Assembly (NCBI GenBank): GCA_016177705.1
Contig: JACOUT010000002.1
Location: 620,245 to 684,244 of the forward strand
DNA length: 64,000 nt
Origin: Deltaproteobacteria bacterium
Lineage (GTDB): Bacteria; Myxococcota; UBA727; VGSZ01
Reading direction: 5' to 3'
Positions within the stretch are counted from its first letter, which is position 1. Each line of letters starts with the position of its first letter. The translations under genes and the position numbers were made by a program. This document shows, piece after piece, positions 28,201 through 35,201 of the stretch. A model generated the notes under the pieces. The model was not told where the DNA came from and did not search any database. It saw nothing but the letters and a program-made list of their open reading frames with translations.

Positions 28201-29290
28201 GCGGGTTCTCCACGGTCACCTCCACCGCGCCCGCAGGCAGCGCGCCGGCGTCGATGGTGACGACGAACGACGTGCAGCTCTCGACCGACATGCCCGCGAC
28301 CGTCACGGCGCTACAGCCAGCAATGCCCGTCGGCGCCACCGGCACGCCCGCGACCGTCACCTCGAAGTCGGTGCCGTCGACGCGCAGCAGGCCGGTGCCC
28401 GTCACGGTCAGGTCGATCGGTCCGGGGATGTCGGAGCAGGCGCCGGTCGGTTCGATGCTGTCGATGGTCGGCGGCGGCACCACCGTGACATCGACGGCGT
28501 CACCGGCGCTCGTGCAGGAGGCCGGCGCAGGGTTGGTGAGGCTCACACGGTGGGTGCCGGGCGCGAACGACCCTTGCTCGAGCTCGACCGTGACCGTGGC
28601 GCACAGCTCAGCGTCGATGCCCGGGTGCGCGACGTCCGCGCAATCCTCGAGCGTCGGCACCAGCTCGAGCGCACCGACGCCGACCGCGGGCAGCTCGTCG
28701 CCGAGGCGCAGCGCGTCGCCGGCATTCACCGTGAGCGTGCGCGGCCCCTGCTCGACGCACAGGAGCGGCGGCTCGAGCGTGACGACGCTCGGTCGCTCCG
28801 TGACCGCGAACGCCAGCGCCGAGGTGGCTTCCTGCCGGTCGGCGTTCGCCACCGTCACGTCGTACAGACCGGCGGGCACCGCGCCCTCGCCCTCAGCCAA
28901 CGCGAGCAGGTCCTGGTACACGAAAGTGAGCTGCTGCTGGCTCTGCCAGGAGAGCAGCTCGGCGTTGACCCCGCCTGGGGTGCCCTCGAAGGAAACATCG
29001 CCAAGCTCGGCGTCGCCGCCGAACAGGTCGTGCGCGCCGACCAGCGTGAGGTCCGGCAGTGCGACCTTCGGGTCATGCGGGATGTCGAACGGGATGGGTG
29101 CGAAGGCCTCGCCGTGGACGATGACCGGTGTTCCCTCGGCCGGGTGCTGTTCGCGGCACAAGATCGGCGGCTCGACCGGCAGCGCACCCGGCGCGGGATC
29201 GGCGAGCGACGGTCGAGGGCCTTCGAGCACCGGGTCGCACGAAGCCACCACACAGCAGGCGGCCGCCAACAATGCTGATCGCGATTGCAT
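25271..29290 (-). CDS. Giant IPT/TIG-repeat lipoprotein with C-terminal kelch-like repeats
   Basis: A 1339-residue protein with lipoprotein signal (AACCVVASC). The first ~860 residues are about eight Ig-like IPT/TIG modules recognised by phrases such as PPTIDSIEPTG, TITSLQPDELCSD and PPLITSVAPGSLNQGQ; paired Cys in several modules suggest disulfides. The last ~430 residues have kelch-like strands (LLYAVGGDDG, FLYVVGGDDTAGP, YYLYAVGGRTTG, FLFYFGGANGSAS, FIFVGGGADAGS) interrupted by a fibronectin-like segment (LTLSWAAVPGASGYRLYRT). Such proteins act in surface adhesion or carbohydrate binding. TACGCT lies 6 nt before the ATG. An outer-membrane barrel gene follows immediately. Function unknown. 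Confidence 0.85.
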   Translation of the reverse strand: MQSRSALLAAACCVVASCDPVLEGPRPSLADPAPGALPVEPPILCREQHPAEGTPVIVHGEAFAPIPFDIPHDPKVALPDLTLVGAHDLFGGDAELGDVSFEGTPGGVNAELLSWQSQQQLTFVYQDLLALAEGEGAVPAGLYDVTVANADRQEATSALAFAVTERPSVVTLEPPLLCVEQGPRTLTVNAGDALRLGDELPAVGVGALELVPTLEDCADVAHPGIDAELCATVTVELEQGSFAPGTHRVSLTNPAPASCTSAGDAVDVTVVPPPTIDSIEPTGACSDIPGPIDLTVTGTGLLRVDGTDFEVTVAGVPVAPTGIAGCSAVTVAGMSVESCTSFVVTIDAGALPAGAVEVTVENPPPAGCDASTSDLFAIVPAPVINAIAPAGECTLAGGPTDITVTGIGFLRADGVDFTVTFNGVAVTPTAITGCGAVALPGVDVQECSGFTINVDTTGLPMGSVPIVVDNPDVRDCAGSATGAFEILGPPTITSLQPDELCSDVATAFDIIGTGLSSASAVTVGGIAPDTVVVNGAGTTLTVTFTGGLPAGTYDVTVSNGAGCDATATAALTVHPTPLVFFVDPPIVFNGITLQATIFASGIDVTGADSVQLIDSGGAATSLVVTNPGRRSRVLADVPAGLTPGDYAVHVTSAEGCPSTLDGNVTITDQITSSIAAVDPSFVSPTVPTAITITAAGLLTFENLPRVYLSPATGGGDAIALRAVELSSSTQISAVVSGAASGVYDLIIVNPSGTVGFLADAVTVTVVEPPLITSVAPGSLNQGQTSTVVIGGVNFDTTAPVVTLDCVDFATGGDVPDGAVTVVTPSATSITASVDAGTIPAGAVCVVQVQNPDGATYRYSALSFRNPAQNLNAFRPGTAMLEARRALALAAGRPTGTSRLLYAVGGDDGTRAGTKTTVEAATVDPFGAMGAWTAQRNTLANAFDGAQTTALPRAFAGVARVGRFLYVVGGDDTAGPTATLLRAQVLDPLQGPEITDLDATLGDGVVGLGAGLYLYRVSALFPTTDASNPGGESLAGELFNVELPAVPELLELTLSWAAVPGASGYRLYRTPSPGLGAGDLELLAELSGGASTTFVDDDTAATNPAVTPLPQGSLGVWHALPGAALGTPRAAQATIAVPTGTAGSYYLYAVGGRTTGDAVVGTGEVTTIIVAGDGSQTVSAWAPLTASINPARQQLVAFTISPADTPTAGTDTFLFFGSGRRGNGQVDNTVQAAARSATGDIAAFTDVSGPNPARVGSAGLGANGFLFYFGGANGSASNNDLSTELLDATPTLDNWNGLGGGGMLTPRIYLSATSESAFIFVGGGADAGSAPLATIEQTIQ

Positions 29291-29296
29291 CGCACG

Positions 29297-29302
29297 AGCG
29301 TA
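29297..29302 (-). promoter_or_regulatory. TACGCT -10-like box, 6 nt before the IPT lipoprotein start
   Basis: On the minus strand TACGCT is followed by 6 nt and ATG 29290; there is no ribosome binding site. It is part of the leaderless pattern. Confidence 0.45.
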
Positions 29303-29388
29303 GAGGATGCTGGCCGCGGAATCTCGCAGTGAGACACGGGACTGGCGCCACGAACACCGATCGGTCGTTCGCGCCGGTCGTGTGCCCG

Positions 29389-29829
29389 CTACTTCTTGAG
29401 ATCGCGGATCTGAAAGCGCGCCATCGGGCCTGCCGCCACCGCTCCCGGCGGCGGCGGCGCGCTGCGCTCGAGCACGCCACGTGCGGCGGTGCTGCCGACC
29501 ACGTTCGCCACGTCCTTGCCGAACGCGGCACCATCGGCGGCAGCCGCGCGCACTGCCTGCTCGAGCGCCGTGCGCAGCGGCGGCGGCAGCGGGTGCGCCG
29601 CGAAGTAGCGCTCGACCGCGCCGCGCGCTGCCGTCGCGTCCATCTCCGCGTCGACGCCGGCGCGCGACGCCAAGGCACCCAGGTGCAGCGCGGCGGCCGG
29701 CGGCAGCTCGTCGGAGCCGGGACCGGCGGCCAGGCCGAGCAGCAGCCACGCGAGCGCGTCGGCGAACACCTCGGGCGGGACGCGCGGCGCGCCTTCGGCG
29801 TCGAGCAGCGCCTCCGCCACCGCGCCCAT
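29389..29829 (-). CDS. Orphan 146-residue protein, last gene of the phytase cluster
   Basis: A 146-residue, Ala/Pro-rich, mainly helical protein without signal or membrane segment. Recognisable features are only compositional: acidic N-terminal half (VPPEVFADALAWLLLGL) and a basic end (MARFQIRDLKK). Its ATG overlaps the previous stop (ATGA at 29829), so it is translated with the orphan gene upstream. I do not recognise a family. Position suggests a small partner or chaperone of the 346-residue protein or of the phytase; that is inference from operon structure alone. Confidence 0.65.
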   Translation of the reverse strand: MGAVAEALLDAEGAPRVPPEVFADALAWLLLGLAAGPGSDELPPAAALHLGALASRAGVDAEMDATAARGAVERYFAAHPLPPPLRTALEQAVRAAAADGAAFGKDVANVVGSTAARGVLERSAPPPPGAVAAGPMARFQIRDLKK

Positions 29830-30869
29830 CAGTGGAGCTGCTCCCAGCGATCGAGCACGTTGCGCACCAGCGCTTCGCCGCGCCCTGCGCGCGGATCGGC
29901 CACCAACAGGTCGTCGTTGAAGCGGTAGGCGCTGACGTTGCCGGTGGTGCTCGCCTGCTTGGCGAGCCACCCGGCCGCTTCCTCGAGCGTGAGCAGGAAC
30001 GGCGCCGTCTTCACTGCGACACCCGGCTGCTCCTCGCGCAGCTTGGCAGGGTCGTGCGCGAAGACGTCGGCACCGGGCGGCAGCGCAGCAAGCTGCGTCG
30101 CCATGGCGGCGCGGCGCTCGGCCACGGTGCGCTGCTGCTCGCGCGTCTGGCGCACATCGATCTCGCGCTCGAGCGACGCGAGCAGGTCGTTGGCCTTGCG
30201 CTCGTCGGCGGTGGGCTTGCGGCGCGCCTCCCATTGCTTGACGGCGTCGGCGACGCTGGTGCCCGGGCCGAGCTGGATGAGCGCGCCGTTCACCTCCGAG
30301 GCGTGCGTCTTGCCGTCGCGCCGCACCTCGCGCTCGAGGAAGCGCGCCACGTCGTCGATCGTGTTCAGGTACGGGCAGGCGCGCACCTCGACGTGCGACG
30401 GTGCGTTGTCGATGGCCGTCTTGAGGTGGCCGTCCTCGTGCAGCACGCTGCCTTGCGGCAACGCGAACAGGTGCTGCTGGTGGCGCTCTTTCGGCAGGCC
30501 GTGCGCGACCGTGGAGGCGGTGTCGCGCGCCCGCACGATCGCCTTGTCGGTCCAGGACGCGATCGGCTCCTTGCCGGCGTGGGCCACCACGTCGTCGAAG
30601 TGCATGCCGACGCGCGGCGACACGTGCGCCTGCGCTGTCAGTTGCCTGCCCATGCTCGGCTGCTGTGTGCCCTGGCCGCCGAGCAAGCGCAGCACGTCGG
30701 CGAGCACGCCGCCGCGCGACGACGAGGGCACCGGCGTCAGGAACGACGCCACCACGTCCTTGAACGCGTGCCACAGCTTGGTGCCGAGCTGCTGCGGTGT
30801 CGAGACCGGCGCGCCGTGCTTGACGATCGCACTGCGGCCCACCTGCTTGGCGTTGACGTCGATGGCCAT
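29829..30869 (-). CDS. Orphan 346-residue protein downstream of the PTP-like phytase
   Basis: A 346-residue protein with no signal peptide. The N-terminus (about 1-75) is low-complexity and basic; a helical section (about 200-260) contains KANDLLASLEREIDVRQTREQQRTV-type charged coiled coil. Two segments look like degenerate copies of one module: RACPYLNTIDDVARFLEREV and KTAPFLLTLEEAAGWLAKQ, each followed by a short strand region. The stop overlaps the next ATG. The start at ATG 30869 has TACCAT only 5 nt upstream and no good ribosome binding site. I do not recognise a family. Its place after the phytase gene (64-bp gap) suggests a linked role. Confidence 0.68.
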   Translation of the reverse strand: MAIDVNAKQVGRSAIVKHGAPVSTPQQLGTKLWHAFKDVVASFLTPVPSSSRGGVLADVLRLLGGQGTQQPSMGRQLTAQAHVSPRVGMHFDDVVAHAGKEPIASWTDKAIVRARDTASTVAHGLPKERHQQHLFALPQGSVLHEDGHLKTAIDNAPSHVEVRACPYLNTIDDVARFLEREVRRDGKTHASEVNGALIQLGPGTSVADAVKQWEARRKPTADERKANDLLASLEREIDVRQTREQQRTVAERRAAMATQLAALPPGADVFAHDPAKLREEQPGVAVKTAPFLLTLEEAAGWLAKQASTTGNVSAYRFNDDLLVADPRAGRGEALVRNVLDRWEQLH

Positions 30870-30933
30870 GTCCCATGGTAGCGCACCTGGCCGCGGCCGG
30901 ATGCCGGCCGGCACACGCGCCCGCGACTGGCAG

Positions 30934-31884
30934 TCAGGCCGGCAGCGCCGCGTGCGAGCGGCGTCGTTCATCCGCGAAGGCGAACAGCACGTCGCGGCGC
31001 TGGCGCGAGGCGCCACCGTCGAGCATCGGCAGCTTGACCTTCAGCAGGTCCGCGCCGCCGAGGTCGCGCTGGCGCTCGAGCACCCGCTTGGCGTCGAGCG
31101 CCTCGGGCTTGGTGCGCAAGAGCTCCCAAAGGGCCATAAACGTCGTGGTGCGCCCCTTGCCGGCCTTGCAGTGGAAGTGCACCCAGGCGCCCTCGCACTC
31201 GAGCTTGGTCGCGAGCGCGACGAAGCGCCGCAGCGTGGCGTCGTCGGGTGCCAGGTGATCGGTGACCGGCAGGCGCAGGTACGCCACACCCGCGGCCGCG
31301 CACACGGCGGCCTCGCTGACGGCGCCCACCTCGTGCAGCCTGCGCTCTTCGTCGGCGCTGACGGCGTCGGGGCTCTTGCCACGATTCGCTTGGTTGTGGT
31401 GTCCCATCCACTCGACGGGTTCGCCGTGCAACAGGCCATGGCTCTCCTGCCGCAGGTCGATGACGACGAGGCGCGCACCCGGCCGCGCGCGCTCCACCTC
31501 GGCCTTGATGGTCGAGAGGCCCTTGGCCGTGAACTGCGAGCTGCCCGAGGAGCCGTTCATCAGGTCGAGCCGGAGGTGATGCAGGTCGCGCTCGTGGGGG
31601 CGGAAGTCGCTCTCCAGGCGGATCTGACCCGGGCCGAGGTCGTCGCCTTGCGTCGCCGGCACCGGGCGCAAGAGCGGCTGGGTGCGGCGGCCGGTACCAA
31701 GGAACTCGTCGTGCACGTGACGCGCGCCCGAGAGCGGCGAGGGCGAGTCCAGGTTCGCGGCGACGAGGCTCGGCGCTCCCGAGGGAACCGTGACGCGCCG
31801 CTGCACCTCGCCCGAACCGGTGACGCCCAAACGGCACCTCCAGCCGGCGGTATCGGGTGGGAGAAGGTGGGAGTGCTCGGTCAA
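30934..31884 (-). CDS. PTP-like phytase (cysteine-dependent myo-inositol hexakisphosphate phosphatase)
   Basis: A 316-residue protein. The P-loop HCKAGKGRTT has the nucleophilic Cys and Arg of CX5R phosphatases. Family hallmarks are VIDLRQESHGLLHGEPVEW followed by NQANRGK, and the general-acid loop LPVTDHLAPD. These identify PTP-like phytases, which strip phosphates from inositol polyphosphates; some relatives are secreted effectors of pathogens. About 85 residues before the domain are Ser/Gly/Arg-rich and look disordered. No Sec signal is evident. The listed start is TTG, 19 bp after the HEPN gene stop; later GTG codons are possible. It lies in line with MNT and HEPN genes. Confidence 0.86.
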   Translation of the reverse strand: MTEHSHLLPPDTAGWRCRLGVTGSGEVQRRVTVPSGAPSLVAANLDSPSPLSGARHVHDEFLGTGRRTQPLLRPVPATQGDDLGPGQIRLESDFRPHERDLHHLRLDLMNGSSGSSQFTAKGLSTIKAEVERARPGARLVVIDLRQESHGLLHGEPVEWMGHHNQANRGKSPDAVSADEERRLHEVGAVSEAAVCAAAGVAYLRLPVTDHLAPDDATLRRFVALATKLECEGAWVHFHCKAGKGRTTTFMALWELLRTKPEALDAKRVLERQRDLGGADLLKVKLPMLDGGASRQRRDVLFAFADERRRSHAALPA

Positions 31885-31903
31885 ATGACCGATGCTCGGG
31901 CCC

Positions 31904-32302
31904 TCAGGGAGCAGCGGCGTTGAGGCGCTCGATCTCGCGCACGAAGGCGTCCGCCGCCGCGATTTCTTCGCGAACGGTGGCGTCTTCGACGAAGAAGGCG
32001 TCCCCGTAGTCAGCGGCCTCGCGGTACTTCTGCAAGCGCGCCAGCAGGGCCGAGGCGCTGATCGCGACCAGCCCGGTCTTGACGAAGTGCAGGTTGAAGA
32101 GGGTCACGGCGCCCGAGTGCGATTTCGGCTCGATATCGCGCCGAAACAGCGCCGCGCGCGCTGCGTGGAAGCACGCGAAATACGCGCGCGTCAGCGCGAT
32201 GCGACCGAGGCCGATGCCGAGCAAATGAGTGGCACCCGTGAGCTCCTCGCGCGCCCGCGCCAGCTCCTCGGCAGCGCTCTGCTCTCGCCCCTCGTTCGTC
32301 AT
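31904..32302 (-). CDS. HEPN-domain protein, likely toxin of an MNT/HEPN pair
   Basis: A 132-residue all-helical protein. The sequence ALTRAYFACFHAARAALFRR matches the HEPN core helix, and the chain has the usual length. HEPN proteins are frequently RNases with an Rx4-6H motif; here R-x4-H is not perfectly placed, although RAYFACFHAAR supplies a close R-x6-H arrangement. Its ATG overlaps the stop of the nucleotidyltransferase gene (ATGA, 32299-32302). In studied MNT/HEPN systems the nucleotidyltransferase AMPylates the HEPN protein to silence it; that mechanism is inferred here. The phytase gene follows 19 bp later. Confidence 0.84.
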   Translation of the reverse strand: MTNEGREQSAAEELARAREELTGATHLLGIGLGRIALTRAYFACFHAARAALFRRDIEPKSHSGAVTLFNLHFVKTGLVAISASALLARLQKYREAADYGDAFFVEDATVREEIAAADAFVREIERLNAAAP

Positions 32303-32637
32303 ACGGGGATCCCCTGCCGCTCGATGTCCATGACCAGACCTCGCTCCTGACGTCGCCACGCTTGGAAGCGCGCCAGGTCGAAGATGGTCGGCGACACGGT
32401 GAGGTCCAGTTGTAGGCCGACCGCGGCGGCCTCGTTGACCACGTCGCGCCACTGGTCATCGTTCAGGGTGCGCAGCAGCACGAACACATCGACGTCGCTG
32501 TCCTCATGGGCCTCGCCGCGTGCCCAGGATCCGAACAGGCGCATGTCGAGTAGCTCGGGGCCGAAGCGCGTCGTCAGTCGCCCCCGCAGGTCGGCGAGCG
32601 CCTGCGCGATCCTTGGTGGCAACGGTGCGGTGCGCAC
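32299..32637 (-). CDS. Minimal nucleotidyltransferase (MNT), likely antitoxin to the HEPN protein
   Basis: A 112-residue pol-beta-fold nucleotidyltransferase. The motif LFGSWARGEAHEDSDVDVFV contains GSxxRGxxxxxSDxD with both metal-binding Asp; a third acidic residue lies in LQLDLTVSP. Length matches MNT antitoxins. It starts at GTG 32637, supported by TAGACT 7 nt upstream with no ribosome binding site. It overlaps the HEPN gene by four bases. The pair may be a toxin-antitoxin or phage-defence unit; it starts 39 bp downstream of the pfkA stop, with its own promoter-like box. Confidence 0.88.
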   Translation of the reverse strand: MRTAPLPPRIAQALADLRGRLTTRFGPELLDMRLFGSWARGEAHEDSDVDVFVLLRTLNDDQWRDVVNEAAAVGLQLDLTVSPTIFDLARFQAWRRQERGLVMDIERQGIPV

Positions 32638-32644
32638 GCCGGGC

Positions 32645-32650
32645 AGTCTA
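32645..32650 (-). promoter_or_regulatory. TAGACT -10-like box, 7 nt before the MNT start
   Basis: TAGACT (minus strand) followed by 7 nt and GTG 32637 is the cleanest example of the TANNNT-start arrangement in the window. It supports separate, leaderless expression of the MNT-HEPN(-phytase) unit. Confidence 0.5.
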
Positions 32651-32676
32651 TCGCCCCGAGAAGGACGGCACGAGCC

Positions 32677-33738
32677 CTACAGCGCGAGCAGCCCCTCGAC
32701 CTGCGCGAGCAGCTTGAGCCGCGCCTGCGTCACCGGGCTGGTGCCGTCGAGCACGCGCTTGGTCTCGTCGATCATGTCTTGCAGACCGACGCGCCTGACG
32801 CTCGGGTCGGCGGTCTTGTCGCCGAAGCCGCCGGGCGGCTCCCACGACAGCATGACGTCGTGCGCGCCCTCCTCGAGCGCGCCCACCGCGGCGAAGCCGA
32901 GGCGCTGCGCGATGACGCGGTCGGTGGCGGTCGGGCTGCCGCCGCGCACCACGTGACCGAGGATGGTCTCGCGCACGTCCACGCCGGGCACGTCGCTCTC
33001 GAGGTGCTTGCCGAGGCGCTCGACCAGCGCCGCGGTCTTCACCTTCACGCCCTCGGCCTTGACGATGAGCACGCGCCTCTTGTGCCGCCCGGCGGCGAAC
33101 GATGCGGCGATGAGCGCGCGCAGCTTCTCGACCAGCGCGTCCTCGCCGATCTGCTTCTCGGCATAGAGGATGGCGTCGGCCTCGGCGGCCAGCCCCGCGC
33201 GCATCGCCAGGTAGCCGCACTGGCGGCCCATCACCTCGACGATGAAGACGCGCCGGTGCGCCGCCGCCGTGTCGGAGATGCGGTCGCACGCCTCGACGAT
33301 GGTGTTGACCGCCGTGTCGACGCCGATGGCCATGCCGGAGTGGCCGACGTCGTTGTCGATGGAGGCGGCCATGCCGACGATCTTGCAGGGCGCGTCGATC
33401 TTGCCGAGCTCGTGCGCGCCGGTGAGCGAGCCGTTGCCGCCGATGACGATGAGCCCATCGAGGCCGAGCTGCTTGATGCGCTCGCGCGCCTGGCGCTGGC
33501 CCTCGACCGTCGGAAAGATCTTGCTGCGCGCCGAGCCGAGCACGGTGCCGCCCTGGCGCGAGATGCCGTCGACGTCGGCGAGCGTGAGCGGGCGCGCCTC
33601 GGCGGCGAGCACGCCGGCCCAGCCGTTTTGCACGCCGACCACCTCGTGGCCGCGGCCGACACCGACCTTGACGATGCTGCGGATGGCCGCGTTCATGCCG
33701 GGCGAGTCGCCGCCGGAGGTGAGCACCCCGATATGCAT
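32677..33738 (-). CDS. pfkA: 6-phosphofructokinase
   Basis: A 353-residue phosphofructokinase phosphorylating fructose 6-phosphate. It shows TSGGDSPGMNAAIRSIV, catalytic loop ASIDNDV, MGRQCGYLA and the ribose/hexose-binding C-terminal sites (HVVRGGSPTATDR). Two positions differ from the E. coli enzyme: GGDGS is GGNGS and GTIDND is ASIDND. The Gly after Asn and the small Ala before SIDND argue against the PPi-dependent type, so ATP use is favoured. ATG 33738 (MHIGVLTSGG) was preferred over GTG 33747. It is the third gene of a ybjN-like/pspA/pfkA operon with 21-29 bp gaps. Confidence 0.93.
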   Translation of the reverse strand: MHIGVLTSGGDSPGMNAAIRSIVKVGVGRGHEVVGVQNGWAGVLAAEARPLTLADVDGISRQGGTVLGSARSKIFPTVEGQRQARERIKQLGLDGLIVIGGNGSLTGAHELGKIDAPCKIVGMAASIDNDVGHSGMAIGVDTAVNTIVEACDRISDTAAAHRRVFIVEVMGRQCGYLAMRAGLAAEADAILYAEKQIGEDALVEKLRALIAASFAAGRHKRRVLIVKAEGVKVKTAALVERLGKHLESDVPGVDVRETILGHVVRGGSPTATDRVIAQRLGFAAVGALEEGAHDVMLSWEPPGGFGDKTADPSVRRVGLQDMIDETKRVLDGTSPVTQARLKLLAQVEGLLAL

Positions 33739-33759
33739 GCGCACCACCCTGGCGGCCTG

Positions 33760-34521
33760 CTAGCGCTTGGCGCTCAGCTCGGCCTCTATCTGCTTTTCAA
33801 TCTCTTCCATCGACTGCTGTTCCTGCTGCGCGGGTTCGGCGGTGACCGCGGGCGCCACGCCCATCTTGGCCTTGAGCGCAGCGAGGGCGTCGTCGGCCTC
33901 GACGGTCTGGAGCGCGTCGAACTTGGCCTTGAGATCGTCGCCCGAGGTGGTCTGCGCCAGCTCGTAGGTGGCCTGCGCCTCGGCCTCGGCCTTGTTGATC
34001 TTCTCTTCCATCCTCGACATGGTGTCGAACGCGCTCGTCGACGAGATGCCGTCCATGGTCTCGGCGATGGTCTTTTGCGCCTCGGCGCGCTTGGCACGCG
34101 CCACCAGCAGGTTCTTCTTGCGCTTGGCCTCCTCGATCTTCGAGTTGAGGCCCTGCAGCGCGGTCTTGAGCTGGTCGACCGCGGCCTTTTGCGCCTGCCA
34201 CTGCTGCTCGTAGCCGAGCGCGAGCTTCTCGTGCTCGGTCTTGCGCATCAGCGCCTGCTTGGCCAGGTCGTCGTTGCCCGCCTTGACCGCGAGCATCGCC
34301 TTCTTCTCCCACTCGACGGAGAGCTGCTTCTCCTGCTCGAACTGCTTCTGCAGGCGCTTCTCGTCGGCGATGGCCACCGCCACCTGCTTCTTGGCCTCGA
34401 CCATCTGCTGCTGCATGTCGAGCAGCATCTGGGTGAGCATCTTCTCCGGATCTTCCGCCTTGGAGATCGCGTCGTTGACGTTCGACTTGAGGAGCGTTCC
34501 GAGCCGCGAGAAGATCGCCAT
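33760..34521 (-). CDS. pspA: PspA/IM30-family membrane-stress protein
   Basis: A 253-residue protein. The start MAIFSRLGTLLKSNVNDAISKAEDPEKML is the amphipathic helix plus signature of PspA/IM30/Vipp1, followed by about 170 residues of coiled coil and a loose C-terminus ending IEAELSAKR. These ESCRT-III-like proteins assemble on the inner membrane to maintain integrity under stress. No pspF, pspB or pspC is nearby; instead it lies between a YbjN-like gene (29 bp upstream) and pfkA (21 bp downstream), a setting that does not match the classical psp operon. Confidence 0.92.
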   Translation of the reverse strand: MAIFSRLGTLLKSNVNDAISKAEDPEKMLTQMLLDMQQQMVEAKKQVAVAIADEKRLQKQFEQEKQLSVEWEKKAMLAVKAGNDDLAKQALMRKTEHEKLALGYEQQWQAQKAAVDQLKTALQGLNSKIEEAKRKKNLLVARAKRAEAQKTIAETMDGISSTSAFDTMSRMEEKINKAEAEAQATYELAQTTSGDDLKAKFDALQTVEADDALAALKAKMGVAPAVTAEPAQQEQQSMEEIEKQIEAELSAKR

Positions 34522-34550
34522 GTGAACTCCCGTCTCCGAGCTTACAGCAA

Positions 34551-34958
34551 CTACGCCTTGGCCTTCGGTCCCCTGGTGAGGAACGGCGCCAATCGCCGGT
34601 AGTGGGCGGTGATGCTCAGGTTGAGCGCGTCCACCGAGGCCTGGAACTCGTTGAAGTCCAGGTTCTCCGCCTGCAGCGTGTCGGTGGCGACGACGCTGTT
34701 GCCGTCGAGCCCGTAGGCGCCGTGCACCATCTCGGCAGCGTTCAGGCGCAGCAGCTCCTCGTACAGGTGCAGCCGGTCACACCCCTCGGGGATGTCGGCC
34801 AGCTTGACCGAGAACAACACCACGGGGTCGTTCAGCGTCACCACCAGGTTCTCCACGTGCTCCTCGGAGTCGCGGATCATCCAGGTGTCGGCGCCCAACT
34901 CGTCGTAGGAGACGCCCATCCTGATCAGGTAGCCCTCGATATCCTGGCCGGTCTTCAT
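34551..34958 (-). CDS. YbjN-domain protein (type III secretion chaperone-like fold)
   Basis: A 135-residue protein of the YbjN type, whose fold resembles CesT-like secretion chaperones. Typical pieces are IEGYLIRMGVSYDELGADTW, VVTLNDPVVLFSVKLADIP, LYEELLRLNAAEMVHGAYGL and LDFNEFQASVDALNLSI. The start follows GGAGG about 7 nt upstream. TTGACA (35017-35022 on the minus strand) lies about 60 bp upstream, making this the first gene of the operon with pspA and pfkA. Biochemical role is unknown; YbjN proteins affect motility and stress in enterobacteria. Confidence 0.8.
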   Translation of the reverse strand: MKTGQDIEGYLIRMGVSYDELGADTWMIRDSEEHVENLVVTLNDPVVLFSVKLADIPEGCDRLHLYEELLRLNAAEMVHGAYGLDGNSVVATDTLQAENLDFNEFQASVDALNLSITAHYRRLAPFLTRGPKAKA

Positions 34959-34992
34959 CCCTGGCCTCCCTCAAGTCTGCGTCTGCACGCTC

Positions 34993-35022
34993 GTTCTCCG
35001 AGAATCCGCCCGTCCATGTCAA
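34993..35022 (-). promoter_or_regulatory. Possible promoter of the ybjN-like/pspA/pfkA operon
   Basis: A perfect TTGACA (35017-35022, read on the minus strand) is followed after 18 bp by GAGAAC (34993-34998). The -10 is poor, but resembles TAGAAC upstream of the divergent GTPase gene. Moderate support only. The rest of the 243-bp divergent region (34959-35201) holds a C-rich tract at about 35025-35042 and no gene. Confidence 0.35.
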
Positions 35023-35174
35023 CGCCTCCCCCCCCTCCCCCACAAAGAACGGCCGGATCTACCAGGCGGCCTTCTCCGCCGTCACAACGCCCCGCCGCAC
35101 CCTTCCCTGCCTCGGTTTCGTACGGTGGGCGCCGTGGCGGGCGGGTCAACGTGATTGCGGACACGGGCAGGTGC

Positions 35175-35180
35175 TAGAAC
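35175..35180 (+). promoter_or_regulatory. TAGAAC -10-like box upstream of the MglA-like GTPase
   Basis: TGCTAGAAC lies 21 nt before ATG 35202. A weak TTGCGG (about 35155) lies 14 bp upstream of it, too close for a standard promoter. Offered as the likely -10 only. Confidence 0.3.
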
Positions 35181-35201
35181 AACCGGGCCGGCCCCACTCC
35201 C

